NCBI GenBank assembly: GCA_009760855.2
Contig: WPIO01000054.1
Span: 2,579,501-2,643,500 of the forward strand
Direction: 5' to 3'
DNA length: 64,000 nucleotides
Origin: Cristatella mucedo
Lineage: Eukaryota; Bryozoa; Phylactolaemata; Cristatellidae
In this document: one piece after another, positions 1-12,000 of the stretch
Position numbering within the stretch: position 1 is the first letter of the stretch
Layout of the letters: each line of letters opens with the position of its first letter
The notes under the pieces: generated by a model
Seen by the model: only the letters and a program-made list of their open reading frames with translations
What the model was told of the DNA's origin: nothing
Database searches by the model: none
Made by a program: the position numbers and the translations under genes

Positions 1-1630
1 GACATATAACAAAACAATAGTTTAAAATTTGTTACCTAGCATAACTGTAATGGAATACAATAGTTTGCATAAGTTCAAAATGCGATACGCAACAATTATG
101 CAAAACTGATCACAATTGCATTCGAATTATTATTTATATTATTTTATATTATATTATTATATTATATTATTATTATTATTCTAATTATTATTTAATAGTT
201 ATTTCAGAATTATTCCATGATCACTCGCTTCTTGCTCAATTTGCTGCGACAGGAAAAAATATTCTACGGTGAGCAAATCGCTTGGCAAAACGTTAAATCT
301 CGGGTTCCTGTGTGTCGTATTACTTTTACCTCATGGAAACCTTTGAATCTCCTTGTCAGTAAGGCAACGAACAATGAGCTCGTGTTTGTCATACCGAGTA
401 TCCAAGTATGCAGGTGACTTCTGAAGCGAATGACTGACCAGAAATAGTTGTCGACTCCTTGCCGGTCTAGAACTCGAGCTAGCTAAGAAAAAAAACTGCG
501 TCAGAATAGTCGAGATAACCCTGGATGAGCTCGTGAAGCTTAGTAGTAAAGCTGCAATACAGCAGGAATTGCTGACTTGTTTGCAACTTGATATTGAGTT
601 CAGCCGTGCAACCCAGTCACTCACTGAGTTTTCATTGGTTTAACGATTAGCTGATACAAAATTAAAGCTGTCTTCCAATGGTTTTGTCTTCTGTCGTAAT
701 CTCCAGGATCTACAAAGGTCAAAATGAGACGGCGAACTTTACGCGAACCTCCCATCAATGGTCAGGGCAATCGATGCGAAAACGTGCGAAAGTCTAAGTG
801 TCGTGATTTTCTACCATAAATGCTGCAGTAGCCAACAGGGAGTTCCTTGAAAATATGTTAAAGGAAGATGTACAGTGGTGTTAAAACTCAGCAGTCTGCA
901 GATTTACAAGTTATGATCAGTAACGGTGCAATTGAATCACACTGATGACTCTTGCCGTAGTGCCCTTTAAAATTTACATTTTAGACAAGTAACACGTTAT
1001 ACTTATCGTTTCATATTTCTTCACCGTGTGAACGTTTTGCGCTTTTTCCTCTTTGGAAATTTATATTGGTCAAGCAAATGAGCCATGGAAATTATAGCAC
1101 CACTCAACCAGTCCTGGACTACAATTTTCAAAGGATTTCACTGGCTGACATCCATAGACTGATTGTCATGAATAGCTATGTCAAAAATCTTACCAGAAAT
1201 GTGTAGTTGCATTTTCCATACTAGCCATATTGCTCTGCTACGACAGAGGCTGATCCATTTCTTAATGCGTTGGTCTCGCGGGTTTGTGCATCGATCCGAG
1301 ATAACTTTTCAGCTATTGAGATTGTATTAGGCTGCATTGATTAAAAGAGGAAAATAAAGGCGTGACATTAGTCCTTTCTAATATTGATATTATTGGTAAC
1401 AACAATATTTAATAAGACAAACTGTCCGAGACAATATAACCTACTAATCTAAATTGAATACAAAGAGCTGCTATGCTACTCTGCAAGGTGTTAAATCTGC
1501 CGAGAATTATTAATTGTATTTTGTCAGCTTCCAAAGATACATAAAAAAGAATATTTGGCTTTGAAGCTATTGATGTTCCTAAAGTTATACAAATGCACTG
1601 GACTGTGTGGTTTTGCAGTTTTAAAGCGAT
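1..1630. other. Unassigned AT-rich intergenic DNA
   Basis: No recognisable gene or known repeat. Positions 128-205 are a (TTA)/(TATTATA)-rich tract. The remainder is mixed, low-GC sequence. One short open frame inside it is listed separately. Confidence 0.5.
434..643 (+). other. Short open frame of about 69 codons, unrecognised
   Basis: The frame opens after a TGA at 431-433 and ends at a TAA at 641-643. The peptide is mostly charged and helical-looking, with a stretch reading ELELAKKKNC and then ITLDELVKLSSKAAIQQELL. It has no convincing ATG start. The opposite strand is also open over much of the interval, so chance is a real possibility. It could be an exon or a transposon remnant. I do not recognise it. 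Confidence 0.18.
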
Positions 1631-1639
1631 CGGTTCTCA

Positions 1640-1730
1640 CGAATTTCTCTCATTTTCAGAGTCCTCAACCACTGCAAGTACTGCATCATCAGCATCGGGT
1701 ATGATCTAGCTTGTGTGCACGCTAGACTTG
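1640..1730 (+). repeat. Fragment of repeat R
   Basis: A short stretch around 1,657-1,710 (agagtcctcaa, then agcatcgggtatg) resembles the R repeats at 2,640, 13,785 and 15,390. It lies just left of a degenerate LINE-A copy. Only about 80 bases can be matched by eye. Confidence 0.4.
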
Positions 1731-1804
1731 AACTGATGAAGTTTCAAAATGTTTTGATGCCCATGAATTTCATGGCCCAACCAAGTAGGATTAATAAATA
1801 GGAA

Positions 1805-2505
1805 ATGCTAAAGCTCACAATCAGCTCGTCCCGCATTCATGACGTTAAATGTGCACAAAATCTAGGAAACTTGTTCCAAAGTGACCTCTCACTAGACGGC
1901 TGCATAAGCTACACAGTCAAGTCTCCTTACTTTAAGCTACATAACATAGCTTAAATTCGAGCTCATTTAGACCAGAAAATCACAGCTAATTTGAATCATG
2001 CATTACAAATATCTAAACATTGCAGTCATCTAAATTGCTACAGGCATATGTGAAATCGCGTCTTGAAATTTGCAACTCAGCTTGCTGGCCCATCGGCCTC
2101 TGCAATCAGATACCTACAGCTGATATAAAACTGTGCAGCTAGTCTTGTCTGTCGTGAGGTTCAATGTAGCCACATCTAACGACTTCTCACCGACCTGCAC
2201 TCGCTCCCAGTCAAACAATACAACGAATTCAAGGTTTGGTCAATCACTGTTCGGTCCCTTCATTCTTTGACTAAAGTCTATCTATTAGATTTACTCTCCA
2301 ACCAGGCTGAGCATAGTACAAACCTCTTTTCGGAATTCAAGTGTTTACGTATACCATATACAAATCTCAAATCCTTTGGAGACCGCACCTTTCGTTCATG
2401 TGCTCCCAAACCAGGAAATCACTCCCCCCCCCCTGACCTGCTTACGAAATCTCCTGACTTGTCCCCATTTAAAAAGCAACTAAAAAAGCAAAGCATCCAT
2501 TTATC
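1805..2505 (+). mobile_element. LINE-A, old 5'-truncated fragment (RT C-terminal region)
   Basis: Many diverged segments line up with the LINE-A frame C-terminal to the catalytic domain. Examples are cctctcactagacgg (the SLDDH region) and ctcaccgacctgcactcgct (the LADLHWLP region). An open frame at 2,267-2,536 retains pieces of the last about 80 residues. Stops and indels break the frame throughout, and the 3' UTR with its hairpin and (TTA)n tail is missing. This is one of the oldest LINE-A copies in the window. Confidence 0.75.
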
Positions 2506-2639
2506 GCAGGTATTAATCGCAAGAGAGAGGAATTAAAAATAGTTTTTCAATTTGATTAAAATAGATATTTTGATTTGATTCAAAACGAGTTTTGTTTCGG
2601 AGTTATTGGTGGTTTTCACGGAAAGAATGCCCATTTTTT

Positions 2640-2950
2640 AGAGTCCTCAAAAGTTCTAAATCCGACGTATTCAGCTTTGGGCGTGTAGATTGCATGCACT
2701 CTGCAAAATTATGAATCTGATAGGCTCTTAATGTAATGCTAACCTGCCTGGTCACGTAACTGTGAGCGAAAGAACGGTCCATTGTTTCCTTGACAAAATT
2801 CCTTTGAGCAGGCAAGTAATAAAACATTCTGGACTTTACATGCAAAAACATTGATCTCTTACAGACCAAGAGATAGAAAATGGCGTTTGATAATTTCTAA
2901 AAATGAGTAACATCGCTGAACAAATTATTAGTTTTCCAAGTGAATTGGGT
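2640..2950 (+). repeat. Repeat R copy
   Basis: Similar to 15,390-15,700. The segment gtattcagctttgggcgtg matches tattcagcattgggtatg, and atggcgtttgataat near 2,880 matches the later tagcgtttgatgatg segment. The order of matching segments is the same in both. Nature unknown. Confidence 0.5.
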
Positions 2951-3366
2951 ACAGGGCGTATTCTAATAAAAAAAAATCTTAAGCAAAGATCATGATTTTA
3001 TTCCTAGGATTGGTGGCGTATTGTACTTTAAATTTAAAAAGAAATTGTGGTCTTACCATGGATAATCATTTGTAAAAGTACTCATACCTTGAGAGCGTCC
3101 TGTTTTTACTTGAATACAAATTGTGTAGCAAAGAATCCAAACACAAATACACTCGAATCATTATTACTGAAGCTAGTCACTAGACATACGTGAGGACAAA
3201 TTCGGCATACACAAAAGTCTTCTTGGGCTTGCCAATTTTTCTTACCTGATGCTGTTTTATCTGTCTGGTTTCAAGCTCACGATATTTTCTGCTTGACAGG
3301 ATGAATGATGTAAGTGCAACCCACGTCTTGAATGGGAGGCATAACAATGAATGAGATATACGTATA
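2951..3366. other. Unassigned intergenic DNA
   Basis: AT-rich sequence with short A runs. I see no gene, splice-bounded open frame or repeat match. Confidence 0.45.
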
Positions 3367-3395
3367 AAGAGAGAGAAAGAGAGAGAGAGAGAGAT

Positions 3396-3459
<64 letters not shown>

Positions 3460-3460
3460 T
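3367..3460. repeat. (GA)n microsatellite
   Basis: About 90 bases of near-perfect GA dinucleotides with a few AAAG interruptions. It gives artefactual Arg-Glu frames on the + strand and Ser-Leu frames on the - strand. It lies about 125 bases left of a young LINE-A copy. Confidence 0.97.
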
Positions 3461-3587
3461 GAGCGAGGGAGTGCTTGGCTCATATCTGTGGTTAATTTTT
3501 CAGAAAAAAAGTAAGGTGTTGATACAAGGTCTTACCTGTTTCATTGCACGCTTGAAAATAAGTTGAATGCTTGATCGAAACTAAGTT

Positions 3588-4292
3588 ATGGGCAAACCTA
3601 GTGTTATTCAGAAATTGGAAAGGCTGACTTTCAAAATTGGCTCTGCCAGCATATCTCCAGTTGCATCAGCTCGAAATCTAGGTGTCATATTCCAAAGCAA
3701 CCTCTCGTTAGACGACCACATCAGCTCCACAGTCAAATCCGCCTATTTTCAGCTTCATAACATTGCTAAAATTAGGGCTTCTTTAGATAAGGATACCACG
3801 TCCAAGTTGGTCCATGCATTCGTGACATCTCGTCTCGTCTTCTGCAAGTCACTGCTTACTGGCCTACCAGCATGTGCGATCAGGCGATTGCAGCTGGTGC
3901 AAAACTCTGCAGCTAGGCTTGTCTGTCGTGAGCGTCGCAGTTGCCACATTACTCCACTTCTCGCCGACCTGCACTGGCTACCAGTCAAGCAACGGATTGA
4001 TTTCAAGGTTTTGTCGCTCACTTTTAGGTCTCTTCATTCTATGGCTCCAGCCTATCTTTCAGATATACTACCCCATCAGGCAAAGCATCGTACCACTCGC
4101 TTTTCGGAATCCAACAGTCTAGAAATACCTCGTACAAACCTTAAATCCTTTGGAGACCGTGCATTTAGCTCGTATGCTCCCACAGCCTGGAACTCCCTCC
4201 CGGCCTGCATCAGAACATCCCCTGACCTGACCACATTTAAAAGAAACTTAAAAACATACCTATTTAGGACAGAATTTAGTGGGTCCTTGTGA
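3588..4292 (+). pseudogene. LINE-A ORF2-type protein, C-terminal 234 residues
   Basis: Uninterrupted frame of 234 residues. It covers the part C-terminal to the catalytic YADD: motifs NLGVIFQSNLSLDDHISS, then LVQNSAARLVCRERR, HITPLLADLHWLPVKQR, LHSMAPAYLSDILPHQAK and a terminal AWNSLPACIRTSPDLTTFK. These are the conserved thumb/C-terminal features of CR1/L2-type reverse transcriptases. The endonuclease and the catalytic RT core are absent through 5' truncation, so the frame cannot give an active enzyme even though it is open. The ATG at 3,588 is internal to the ancestral protein and not a true start. Confidence 0.9.
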
Positions 4293-4457
4293 TTCGTCCT
4301 CGATGTGCTTATGCTTGCTGACACTGTTCATGCTGCCACTAACCACATTTGCATGCTGACCCAGTGCATGTCACCCCTAACCATGTTATTCATTTTGTTT
4401 GCTTTTCAAGCATGATTTTACTTACTATTCTATTGCGTATCACTTTGCAGCAAATGT

Positions 4458-4497
4458 AAAGCGCCTAGAAAGAGATTAAGTTCTCTGAGGGCGCTTT
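4458..4497 (+). other. Conserved LINE-A 3'-terminal nested hairpin
   Basis: AAAGCGCC (4,458-4,465) pairs perfectly with GGCGCTTT (4,490-4,497). Inside it AGAGA (4,471-4,475) pairs with TCTCT (4,482-4,486). The same structure recurs just before the (TTA)n tail of the copies at 18.8, 30.5, 44.1 and 47.3 kb (the 18.8 kb copy has a weakened outer stem) and, degraded, in the SINE-2 tail at 33.4 kb. In L2/CR1-type elements the reverse transcriptase recognises a 3'-end structure of this kind to start reverse transcription. Confidence 0.75.
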
Positions 4498-4522
4498 ATC
4501 AAGTGCAATATTATTATTATTA

Positions 4523-5392
4523 CTGTTAAGATTTAAGAAATCAGAATACAAATTAAAAGTCATACGGATTTTTCTGATCGCTGTGCTGTGCACAGAAAAG
4601 TAGGAAGAAATTCTCAAAAGTTGGCAGTCAAAGCTTGTAGGGTCAGGCAAGTCTGGCCAAATGACTTCTTTGTGCGATCGTATGTTTGATGGCTTAATTT
4701 AAAGAGTTTTTAGAAGATTGTCTATGTTCAAGCGGCCGGGAAATTTAGACTTATTGGCCCTGTCTAAATTGCTCACTTCAAACATTCGGAGGAGAAAAGT
4801 TATCAATCCGCAATTGAAATATTGCGATTTTTAATTAATGCTTTAGATGTAAGTGGAGAACTTTAATCAGTTGACAGTTAAATTTTTACTTTGGGCCTTT
4901 CGCCCCATTCAATTTAGCTAAAAATCTCAATACAAATTGATAAATCACTATGATATTTTTATCCCGTAGCTTTTGTAATAAACGTCTTAAAATTAACTTC
5001 AATATATACTTCAGTTAAGGCAATTTGAAATTCAAAATCTCTACTAATTTGAGTCTGAATGGAACTAATAAACTTAACCTCAGTCGTAAAACGTTAGGAG
5101 TAAACCAATTGAAGCCAAGAAAACAGCCGCTGCTGAAAACGATTTTGAGCCAGATTAAGAAGAACCCGTCTTTTTGAATCTTTAGCTCAATGATGAAAGG
5201 ATGAAGGCTGTTTAGGCGAATAATTTTCTGTAATAAAGTGTTGAAGATAGAATACTGGCATACTTTAATAACAACGGCTAGACATAATAGCCTTCCTAAG
5301 GTTCCGGCTTTGACTACTAACTGAGTACAGCCTATAAGATCAGCACGAATTCGAATAGATAATTAATATATTATTACTACACCCACATTTAG
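4523..5392. other. Unassigned intergenic DNA upstream of the CBM2-like exons
   Basis: AT-rich and non-repetitive as far as I can see. I looked for an exon encoding a signal peptide or an upstream part of the CBM2-like protein and found none that is convincing. Confidence 0.4.
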
Positions 5393-5423
5393 TTCTCAAT
5401 ATTGACGTTCACCGTATTTCCAG

Positions 5424-5832
5424 ATTTTCAAGTGCAAATTACAAGCTTGTGGGACAGTGGAGCTACGATTAACGTCAACCTGCCTGTCTCGAAGCCAGCG
5501 AACGTGGCCAAATATCAAATTACTCTGCCTTGCTCTCTTTCGTCCATACAATCGGTAAGAAATGCAATTGTAATGTATTGGCTAAGAGGTCTTTACAAAA
5601 TTGATGCCGAAATTCTGAAAGTAAATTTTCTCTTCAGCCGCTTCTGTTGTATTATTTTTTTCAGATTTGGAATTCCGACCTTGCGTCGGTGTCGCAGGTG
5701 ACTAGTGGCGTTTTTGTCGCTCAGCAAACCGGTTGGCAGCTCGGCTCATCCTCACTAGGATTCAACGCCGCTTTTCCCGCCAATACGTGTCAATCGCTTA
5801 CCTCGAACAATGTTCGCGTCTCCCAGCTGTAG
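5424..5832 (+). CDS. CBM2-like cellulose/chitin-binding domain protein, terminal two exons (partial gene)
   Basis: Exon n is 5,424-5,554 and the last exon is 5,665-5,832, ending at a TAG. Joined, they give about 100 residues that read as one carbohydrate-binding module of family CBM2. There are alternating hydrophobic strands, and three tryptophans sit where the CBM2 binding face has them: SLWDSG, then SIWNSD straddling the splice junction, then TGWQLGSS. A GF-containing strand (SLGFNAAFPA) follows, and a Cys-containing final strand (NTCQSL...VRVSQL). CBM2 domains bind crystalline cellulose or chitin through such planar aromatics and are secreted. Codon use is GC-richer than the flanks. The upstream acceptor (TTTCCAG at 5,417-5,423) implies a phase-1 junction with an earlier exon that I cannot find. 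Without it I cannot say whether a catalytic domain precedes the module. It could be a pseudogene, but the frame and both splice sites are intact. Confidence 0.7.
5555..5664 (+). other. Phase-0 intron within the CBM2-like domain
   Basis: 110-base intron with donor GTAAGA at 5,555 and acceptor TTTTTTTCAG ending at 5,664. Removing it joins TCG and ATT codons in phase 0 and restores the SIWNSD motif. This is the best-supported splice event in the window. Confidence 0.8.
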
Positions 5833-6542
5833 TGGCAACGAAAGATTTCATAAAGGAGCCAATCGCAGCGGTCAGTGGCATAAAATAGCTGTGAACGATG
5901 AGCAGTCGAAAGAACGTTACTGAGATTCAGCAGAAAGCGGAAGAAAGGATTCGCTGTAATGCTCGAACTTCTCTCCTTAGTTACATCGACTACAATCTAA
6001 CGAGCGACAGGTTTCGGATGCCTTCAAAAACGACAGCTTATTATCTCGACATGGTTAAATTGCTTTAACGGTATATGTTTCATCGATGCTAGTAAAGTAA
6101 ACTCCAAGAGGAGATTGCATAAGTTATGTAAAGAATTGGAAAGCTTAGCGAAAATATATCGCCTATTCAGCAGCATTGGCTTACTGGAATAGAAAAACTG
6201 GCAAGCAGGCAAAAAAAAAAGGAAACGAACATAAATTTCATATTAATAGTCTGGAGATAAACCAAATCAATCCCAGCTAGGTAGCACAAATTTAGCAGCA
6301 GCTACGAGTCGTAAATGGCTCTTGGGAAAATGTAAAGTGGTAGTTGCTTTGCGTTGGGTATCTGGAAGACGTTTGTTCCCACAAATGAGTAGACTTATTT
6401 GTGGCTCAATGCCGATGTGAAGTCTCCGTTGCTTATGTTGGTGCTGCAGTCGAATCACAAGCACACGGTCCTAGATCCGTATTTACTTAAATAAGCACAA
6501 GATTGCAAAATTGTTTCAATTATCTTTAATCATTAAATTAAC
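5833..6542. other. Downstream flank of the CBM2-like gene, otherwise unassigned
   Basis: Probably includes the 3' UTR. I did not find a clear AATAAA poly(A) signal close to the stop codon. No other gene or repeat is recognised before unit T begins at 6,543. Confidence 0.4.
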
Positions 6543-7997
6543 ATTATCCGTGTTTATTTGGTTAAAGTGAGAAAGTCCGTTGGTCCGTCCGTCACGTGGT
6601 GAGATGGCAACCAGTATTTTTGGGAGTGGCAAGCAATTGAAAATAAGTATATGCAAAGTATAATATGTATATATAGTATATATGTATAAGTATAGTATTG
6701 TAAATACTCTGTTAAGTGAATCCACACACACCGAGCTCTAGTAGTCAATGGACTCTGAGATGCATATTCATAGATAGTCAAACCATTCTAATGCTTAAAG
6801 TCATATATTACATAACTACACAATTATATAATTACACAATTGTATAATCACGTAGTTATACCTTTCCTAATTCCTAATTTTGGGTGCTGTTAATTTCGAT
6901 CGTAACTCTTGTTCGGCATCTCTTCTGATAAGGTTTACATTGTCTATCAGCTTCACGTCTAGCCGTGGCGAATGAGAGCTAAAGAGTAAGCAGTATCTGA
7001 GTTTAAATGTCTTTATGAATCTCCGCCTGCGAATCTCCGAAAGGCTCACAGACACTAGTGGCTGTGACGCTGTAGATTGTCTATGGCACGAAAGGTCTGA
7101 ATGATTTTCGGCGACGATTTCGGCGTTGCAGCGATGTGAGCGATGGGTTGTGAGTTTAGAAGCTGAGAAAACTTGTTCGTACTGGCCCTATGAGCTTTTC
7201 TGATTAGCCAACTTGACAATGCTAGGACTGCCAGCTCAGCAGATGAGATGATCAGCCCATGCGTGACACTGCGAGCAGCGAGAACGAGATGGTCTGTGCA
7301 TACTGATAGGAGTACAAGCAAAAGCTACAGCCATCCCGTTGCTTCGATCAAAGTTCTCCTCATTTTTATGCTCTCATTCCTGTGGCTGTCAAGTAACTGC
7401 GGAAATTTTCACGCATTACTGTATCCGGCCAGGGCCCGGATAGCAATCGTGCTTCAACCAGAAAATTAGCACTTTGCTTGTCTCTGCACAAATATCATGT
7501 CAGGCTATTGACGTATGCGTAAATATTCACGAATCAGTGATGAACGTAATTTATTATTAATTAATTAATAAAAAAGACAAGCACACGAACAGGACGGTTT
7601 TTTGGAATAAAAATACTAGCAAGTTCTTAACTTAAAAACACTGATAGTAAAAAAACACAAAACCATTAGGTCCGTTGTAAAACGCACCGGCCCTGGGAGG
7701 CACTAGCGTATGCCAAAAATCCAAATTCAGGGAGATATCGAACGGAAAAGAGAAACTTTTGCATGCCGATTGGACATACTGATGCAGCTGAGAACCTCGA
7801 GCTGCCGCATTGCCATGACGTATGGCAGCACGATCTCCCGAAGATCTCTATGTTGAGTCGTACGGTTAGAGTGTGCTAGGCATATGATACGTTATTGAGC
7901 AGACATTTCACGACCTTCAAACCAGATTTACCATAAAATGACTCAGGAAGCCAGACTTACTTCTCTGGCTTCGGTCGAGGTGCAGTCCGTTGCTCTC

Positions 7998-8085
<88 letters not shown>

Positions 8086-9083
8086 ACGCGACTTCTGAAT
8101 CCATAATGACATCTGACGACCTAAATTGGCTTCGATGCTCCTAACTAAAATTTCCTGGCTAATTCCGACGAATTATGCACAACAGTTCATGTGAGCTCAC
8201 ACGGTGCATATTAGTGCAATTAACACTACAAAGCGTTCAGCGAAGCATCAAAAAGCCTCTGCCGAGCCGAGTTGCATCATTTCCTGTTAGCGGTTTTTTC
8301 CTGTAGGCTCGTTTGCCTAGTGATGGGTTGTTGTTGCACTACCAAGGTTTATTTACTAAGCAAACGAGCTGCATTGCAACCAATTCGTCTCAAAACTTAA
8401 TAGTTCAAGCAATTCGTTAGCTGCATGCAAACACAGTAGAGTATGTGTGTGTGTGTTGGTTGAATGCAGTACTTGTAAGTGGCGAAAAGCTGGGCTGCAA
8501 AACTAATAGATGACTGGTGGCGAAACATGAGCTGCTGCTCTGAAGCAAGGCTGTTGCTGACAGCATAAATACTAGCCCATTTAGGCAGATTTACAACAAA
8601 GTGACTTAGGAATCCAAGCATAGCCTTCTGGCTGTGGTCGAGAGGTATTCGTTTACCCCCAGTTCAGATAGAGAGAGAATGTGACGTCTGATTCCGTTTC
8701 TGACACACGAGGACTTCGAGTGCTTTCGAAGTTGCTTACTGATATTTCCTGACTAATCCTGGAGCTCTCATCAGGTAACTAAATTATGCAATACAGTATT
8801 TGTGAGATCACCACGTGCACAGTCGAGCAATTGTCTATGCAAAACGTTAACTGATGCATCAAAAGGTCTCTCCCGAGCCGAGTTGCCGCATTTGCTGTTA
8901 GCGGTTTGTCCAGTGAGCGGTTGTCATAGCACTATCGAGGTTTATTTACTAAGCAAACAAGTTGCTTAGCTACTGATTTGTCTAAAAACTTATTTCATCA
9001 AGCAAATCTCTGACTTAATGCAAATGTATTAGTGTGCATGAATTGGTTGATGGCAGTACTTGAACGAAGCTGAAAGCTGGACA
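6543..9083 (+). repeat. Unit T, copy 1
   Basis: First of two head-to-tail copies with a period of about 2,541 bases. Sub-blocks in order: P (6,543-6,840), a linker to 7,054, block 1 (7,055-7,430), block 2 (7,431-7,560), block 3 (about 7,690-7,905), and block 4 twice (4a 7,920-8,580, 4b 8,580-9,080). An 88-codon frame on the - strand at 7,055-7,321 is nearly identical to one in copy 2. Blocks 1-4 recur diverged at 31-42 and 49-56 kb. Here block 2 is uninterrupted, so this copy is an empty site for the LINE-A insertions seen elsewhere. No protein family recognised. Confidence 0.85.
8003..8084. repeat. (AG)n microsatellite inside unit T block 4a
   Basis: About 41 perfect AG units. The same position in copy 2 (about 10,509-10,517) has only four or five GA units, so the long tract grew from a short seed in the unit. 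Confidence 0.97.
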
Positions 9084-12000
9084 TTATCCGTATTTATTCA
9101 GTCAAAGTGAGAAAGTCCGTTGGTCCATCCGTCACGTGGTGAGATGGCGACCAGTATTTTTGGGAGTGGTGCGAAATACAAGAGTAAGTTTATGCAAAGT
9201 ATTGTTAAGACTCTGCTAAGTGAGTCCAAACGCACCGAGCTCTAGTAGTCACCGGACTCCGAGGAGCATATTCATAGATAGTCAACCCATTCAAATGCTC
9301 AGAATCATATATTACAAAATTACGCAATCATATAGTTGCAAAATTATGTAATAACGTAATTATACAATTCCTAATTCCTAATTGTGGGTGCCAATAATAT
9401 CGCCCGTAATTCTTGTTCGGCATATCCTCTGATGCGGTTTACATTGTCTATCAGCATCACGTCTAGCCGTTGCGAATGAGAGCTAAAGAGTAAGCAGTAT
9501 CTGAGTTTAAATGTCTTTATGAATCTCTGCCTGCAGATCTCCGAAAGGCTCACAGACACTAGTGGCTGTGACACTGTAGATTTTCTGTGGCACGAAAGGT
9601 CTGAATGATTTTCGGCATCGATTTCGGCGTTGCAGCGATGTGAGCGATGGCTTGTGAGTTTAGAAGCTGAGAAAACTTGTCCGTACTGGCCCTATGAGCT
9701 TTTCTGATTAGCCAACTTGACAATGCTAGGACTGCCAGCTCAGCTGATGAGATGATCAGCCCATGCGTGACACTGCGAGCAGCGAGAACGAGATGGTCTG
9801 TGCATACTGATAGGAGTACAAGCAAAAGCTACAGCCATCCCGTTGCTTCGATCAAAGTTCTCCTCATTTTTAAGCTCTCATTCCTGTGGCTGTCAAGTAA
9901 CTGCTGACATTCTTATGCATTACTGTATCCGGCCAGGGCCTGGATAGCAATCGTGCTTCAACCAGAAAATTAGCACTCTGCTTTCCGCGCACAAATATCA
10001 TGTCAGGCTATTGACGTATTCGTGAACATTCATGAATCAGTGATGAACGTAATTTATTATTGATTAATTAATAAAAAAATACAAACACACGAACCGGATG
10101 GTTTTTTGGATCGAATATACTAGCAAGTTCTTACTTTAACAACAATGATAGTAAAAACACAAAACCACTAAGTCCGTTGTAAAACGCACCATCCCTGGGA
10201 GGCACTAGCATATGCCAATAATCCAAATTCAGGTAGATATCAAATGGAAACGAGAAACTTTTGCATGCTGATCTGGTCATACTGATCTAGTTGAAAACCT
10301 CGGACTGGCGTGTTGCCATGACGAATGGTAACACGATCTCTCGACGATATGTATCTTTAGTCGTATGGTTAGAGTTTGATAGACATATCATAAGTTATTG
10401 AGCAGATATTTCACTACCTTCAAACCAGATTTACCATAAAACGACTCAGGAAGCCAGACTTACTTCTCTGGCTTCGGTCGAAGTGTACTCCTTTGCTCTC
10501 ATATCAAACAGAGAGAGCACGTGACTTCTGAATCCATAATGACATCTGACGACCCAAAGTGGCTTCGATGCTGCTAATTAAATTTTCCTGACTAATTCCG
10601 ACGAATCATGCACAACAGTCCCTGTGAGCTCACAAGGTGCACATTTGTGCCATTAACACTACAAAGCTTTCAGCGAAGCATCAAAAAGCATCTCCAGAGC
10701 CGAGCTGCATCATTTCCTGTTAGTGGTTGCCTAGTGATGGGTTGTTGTTGCACTACCAAGGTTTATTTACTAAGCAAACGAGCTGCATTGCTACCAATTC
10801 GTCTCAAAACTTAATAGTTCAAGAAATTCGTTAGCTGCATGCAAACACAGTAGAATATGTGTGTGTGTGTGTTGGTTGAATGCAGTACTTGTAAGCTGCG
10901 AAAAGCTGGACTGCAAAACTAATAGATGGCTGGCTGCGAAACATGAGCTGCTGCTCTGAAGCAAGGCTGTTGCTGGCAGCATAAATACTAGCTCCTTCAT
11001 GCAAATTTACAACGAAGTGACTCAGGAATCCAAGCATAGCCTTCTGGCTGTGGTCGAGAGGTATTCGTTCACCCACAGTTCAGATAGAGAGAGCATGTGA
11101 CTTCTAAATCCACAATGAAACATGAGGACTTCAAGCGCCTTCGAAGCTGCTAACTGATATTTCATGACTAATTCTAGAGCTCACTTCAGTCACCTAAATT
11201 ATGCAATACGGTATTTGTGAGATCACCACGTGCACAATCGAGCAACTGTCTATGCAAAACGTTGACCGATGCATCAAAAAGTCTCTCCCGAGCCGAGTGG
11301 CAGCATTTGCTGTTAGCGGTTTGTCCAGTGAGTGGTTGTCATGGCACTATCGAGGTTTATTTACTAAGAAAACAAGTTGCTTACCTACTGATTCATCTGA
11401 AAACGTACGTCATAAAGCAAATCTAAAACTTAATGCAAATGTAGAAGTGTGCATGCGTTGGTTGATGGCAGTACTTGAACAGAGCAGAAAGCTGGACTGC
11501 GAAAGTACTGGCGATAGAGTGGCGAGCACGAGCTGCTGCTCAGAAGAAAGGCTACTGCATGAGGGATAACTGGGAGCTTAACTGCGGGAGAGACAACTCA
11601 AGATAAAGAGCTCCTCTATCTTGAGCCTCGGCATCAGATGTGAGCTAATATCCGGTCGCTTCAGTAGATGTGAGATATGTGGTAATCTAATCAACTCAAA
11701 TTGTGTGCAACGGTTTCTACTTTAAAAGATATTTAAAAAATATGCAGGAACCAAATCTGATCTATCTGAAGCTATTTCTCCTAGTAAAGTTGGCAAATGC
11801 CTTTTTAGATTAATAAAAGCTGTCTTTTCTGATATTTATTAAAATTACGACATTCGTTCATTAAGTGATAAATATATGAAGTGTTCAAGAATCCTTCCCT
11901 AAAAAAAATCTTAACTGTAGATTAGCTTTTAGGTTGCATCCAACTAAAACGTCTCAATAAATGAATTTAGGTAAACCAGAAATTGAGTGTCTGATCACGC

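Larger units (their letters stand above)
3586..4522 (+). mobile_element. LINE-A, young 5'-truncated copy with complete 3' end
   Basis: It starts abruptly at the frame ATGGGCAAACC. It continues through the end of the ORF2-type protein (stop at 4,290-4,292), a 3' UTR of about 230 bases, the terminal hairpin at 4,458-4,497 and a (TTA)n tail ending near 4,522. The sequence is close to the copies at 42.87, 47.27 and 30.33 kb. It shares the 3' UTR wording 'ctgacccagtgcatg' with the 30.3 kb copy, which suggests one recent subfamily. 5' truncation is typical of target-primed reverse transcription. I see no clear target-site duplication. Confidence 0.93.

Noticed and set aside
3277-3566. Arg/Glu and Ser/Leu open frames over GA repeats (also 7,938-8,144 and 28,549-28,764)
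   Set aside because: Pure dinucleotide repeats have no stop codons in these frames; the peptides are artefacts.
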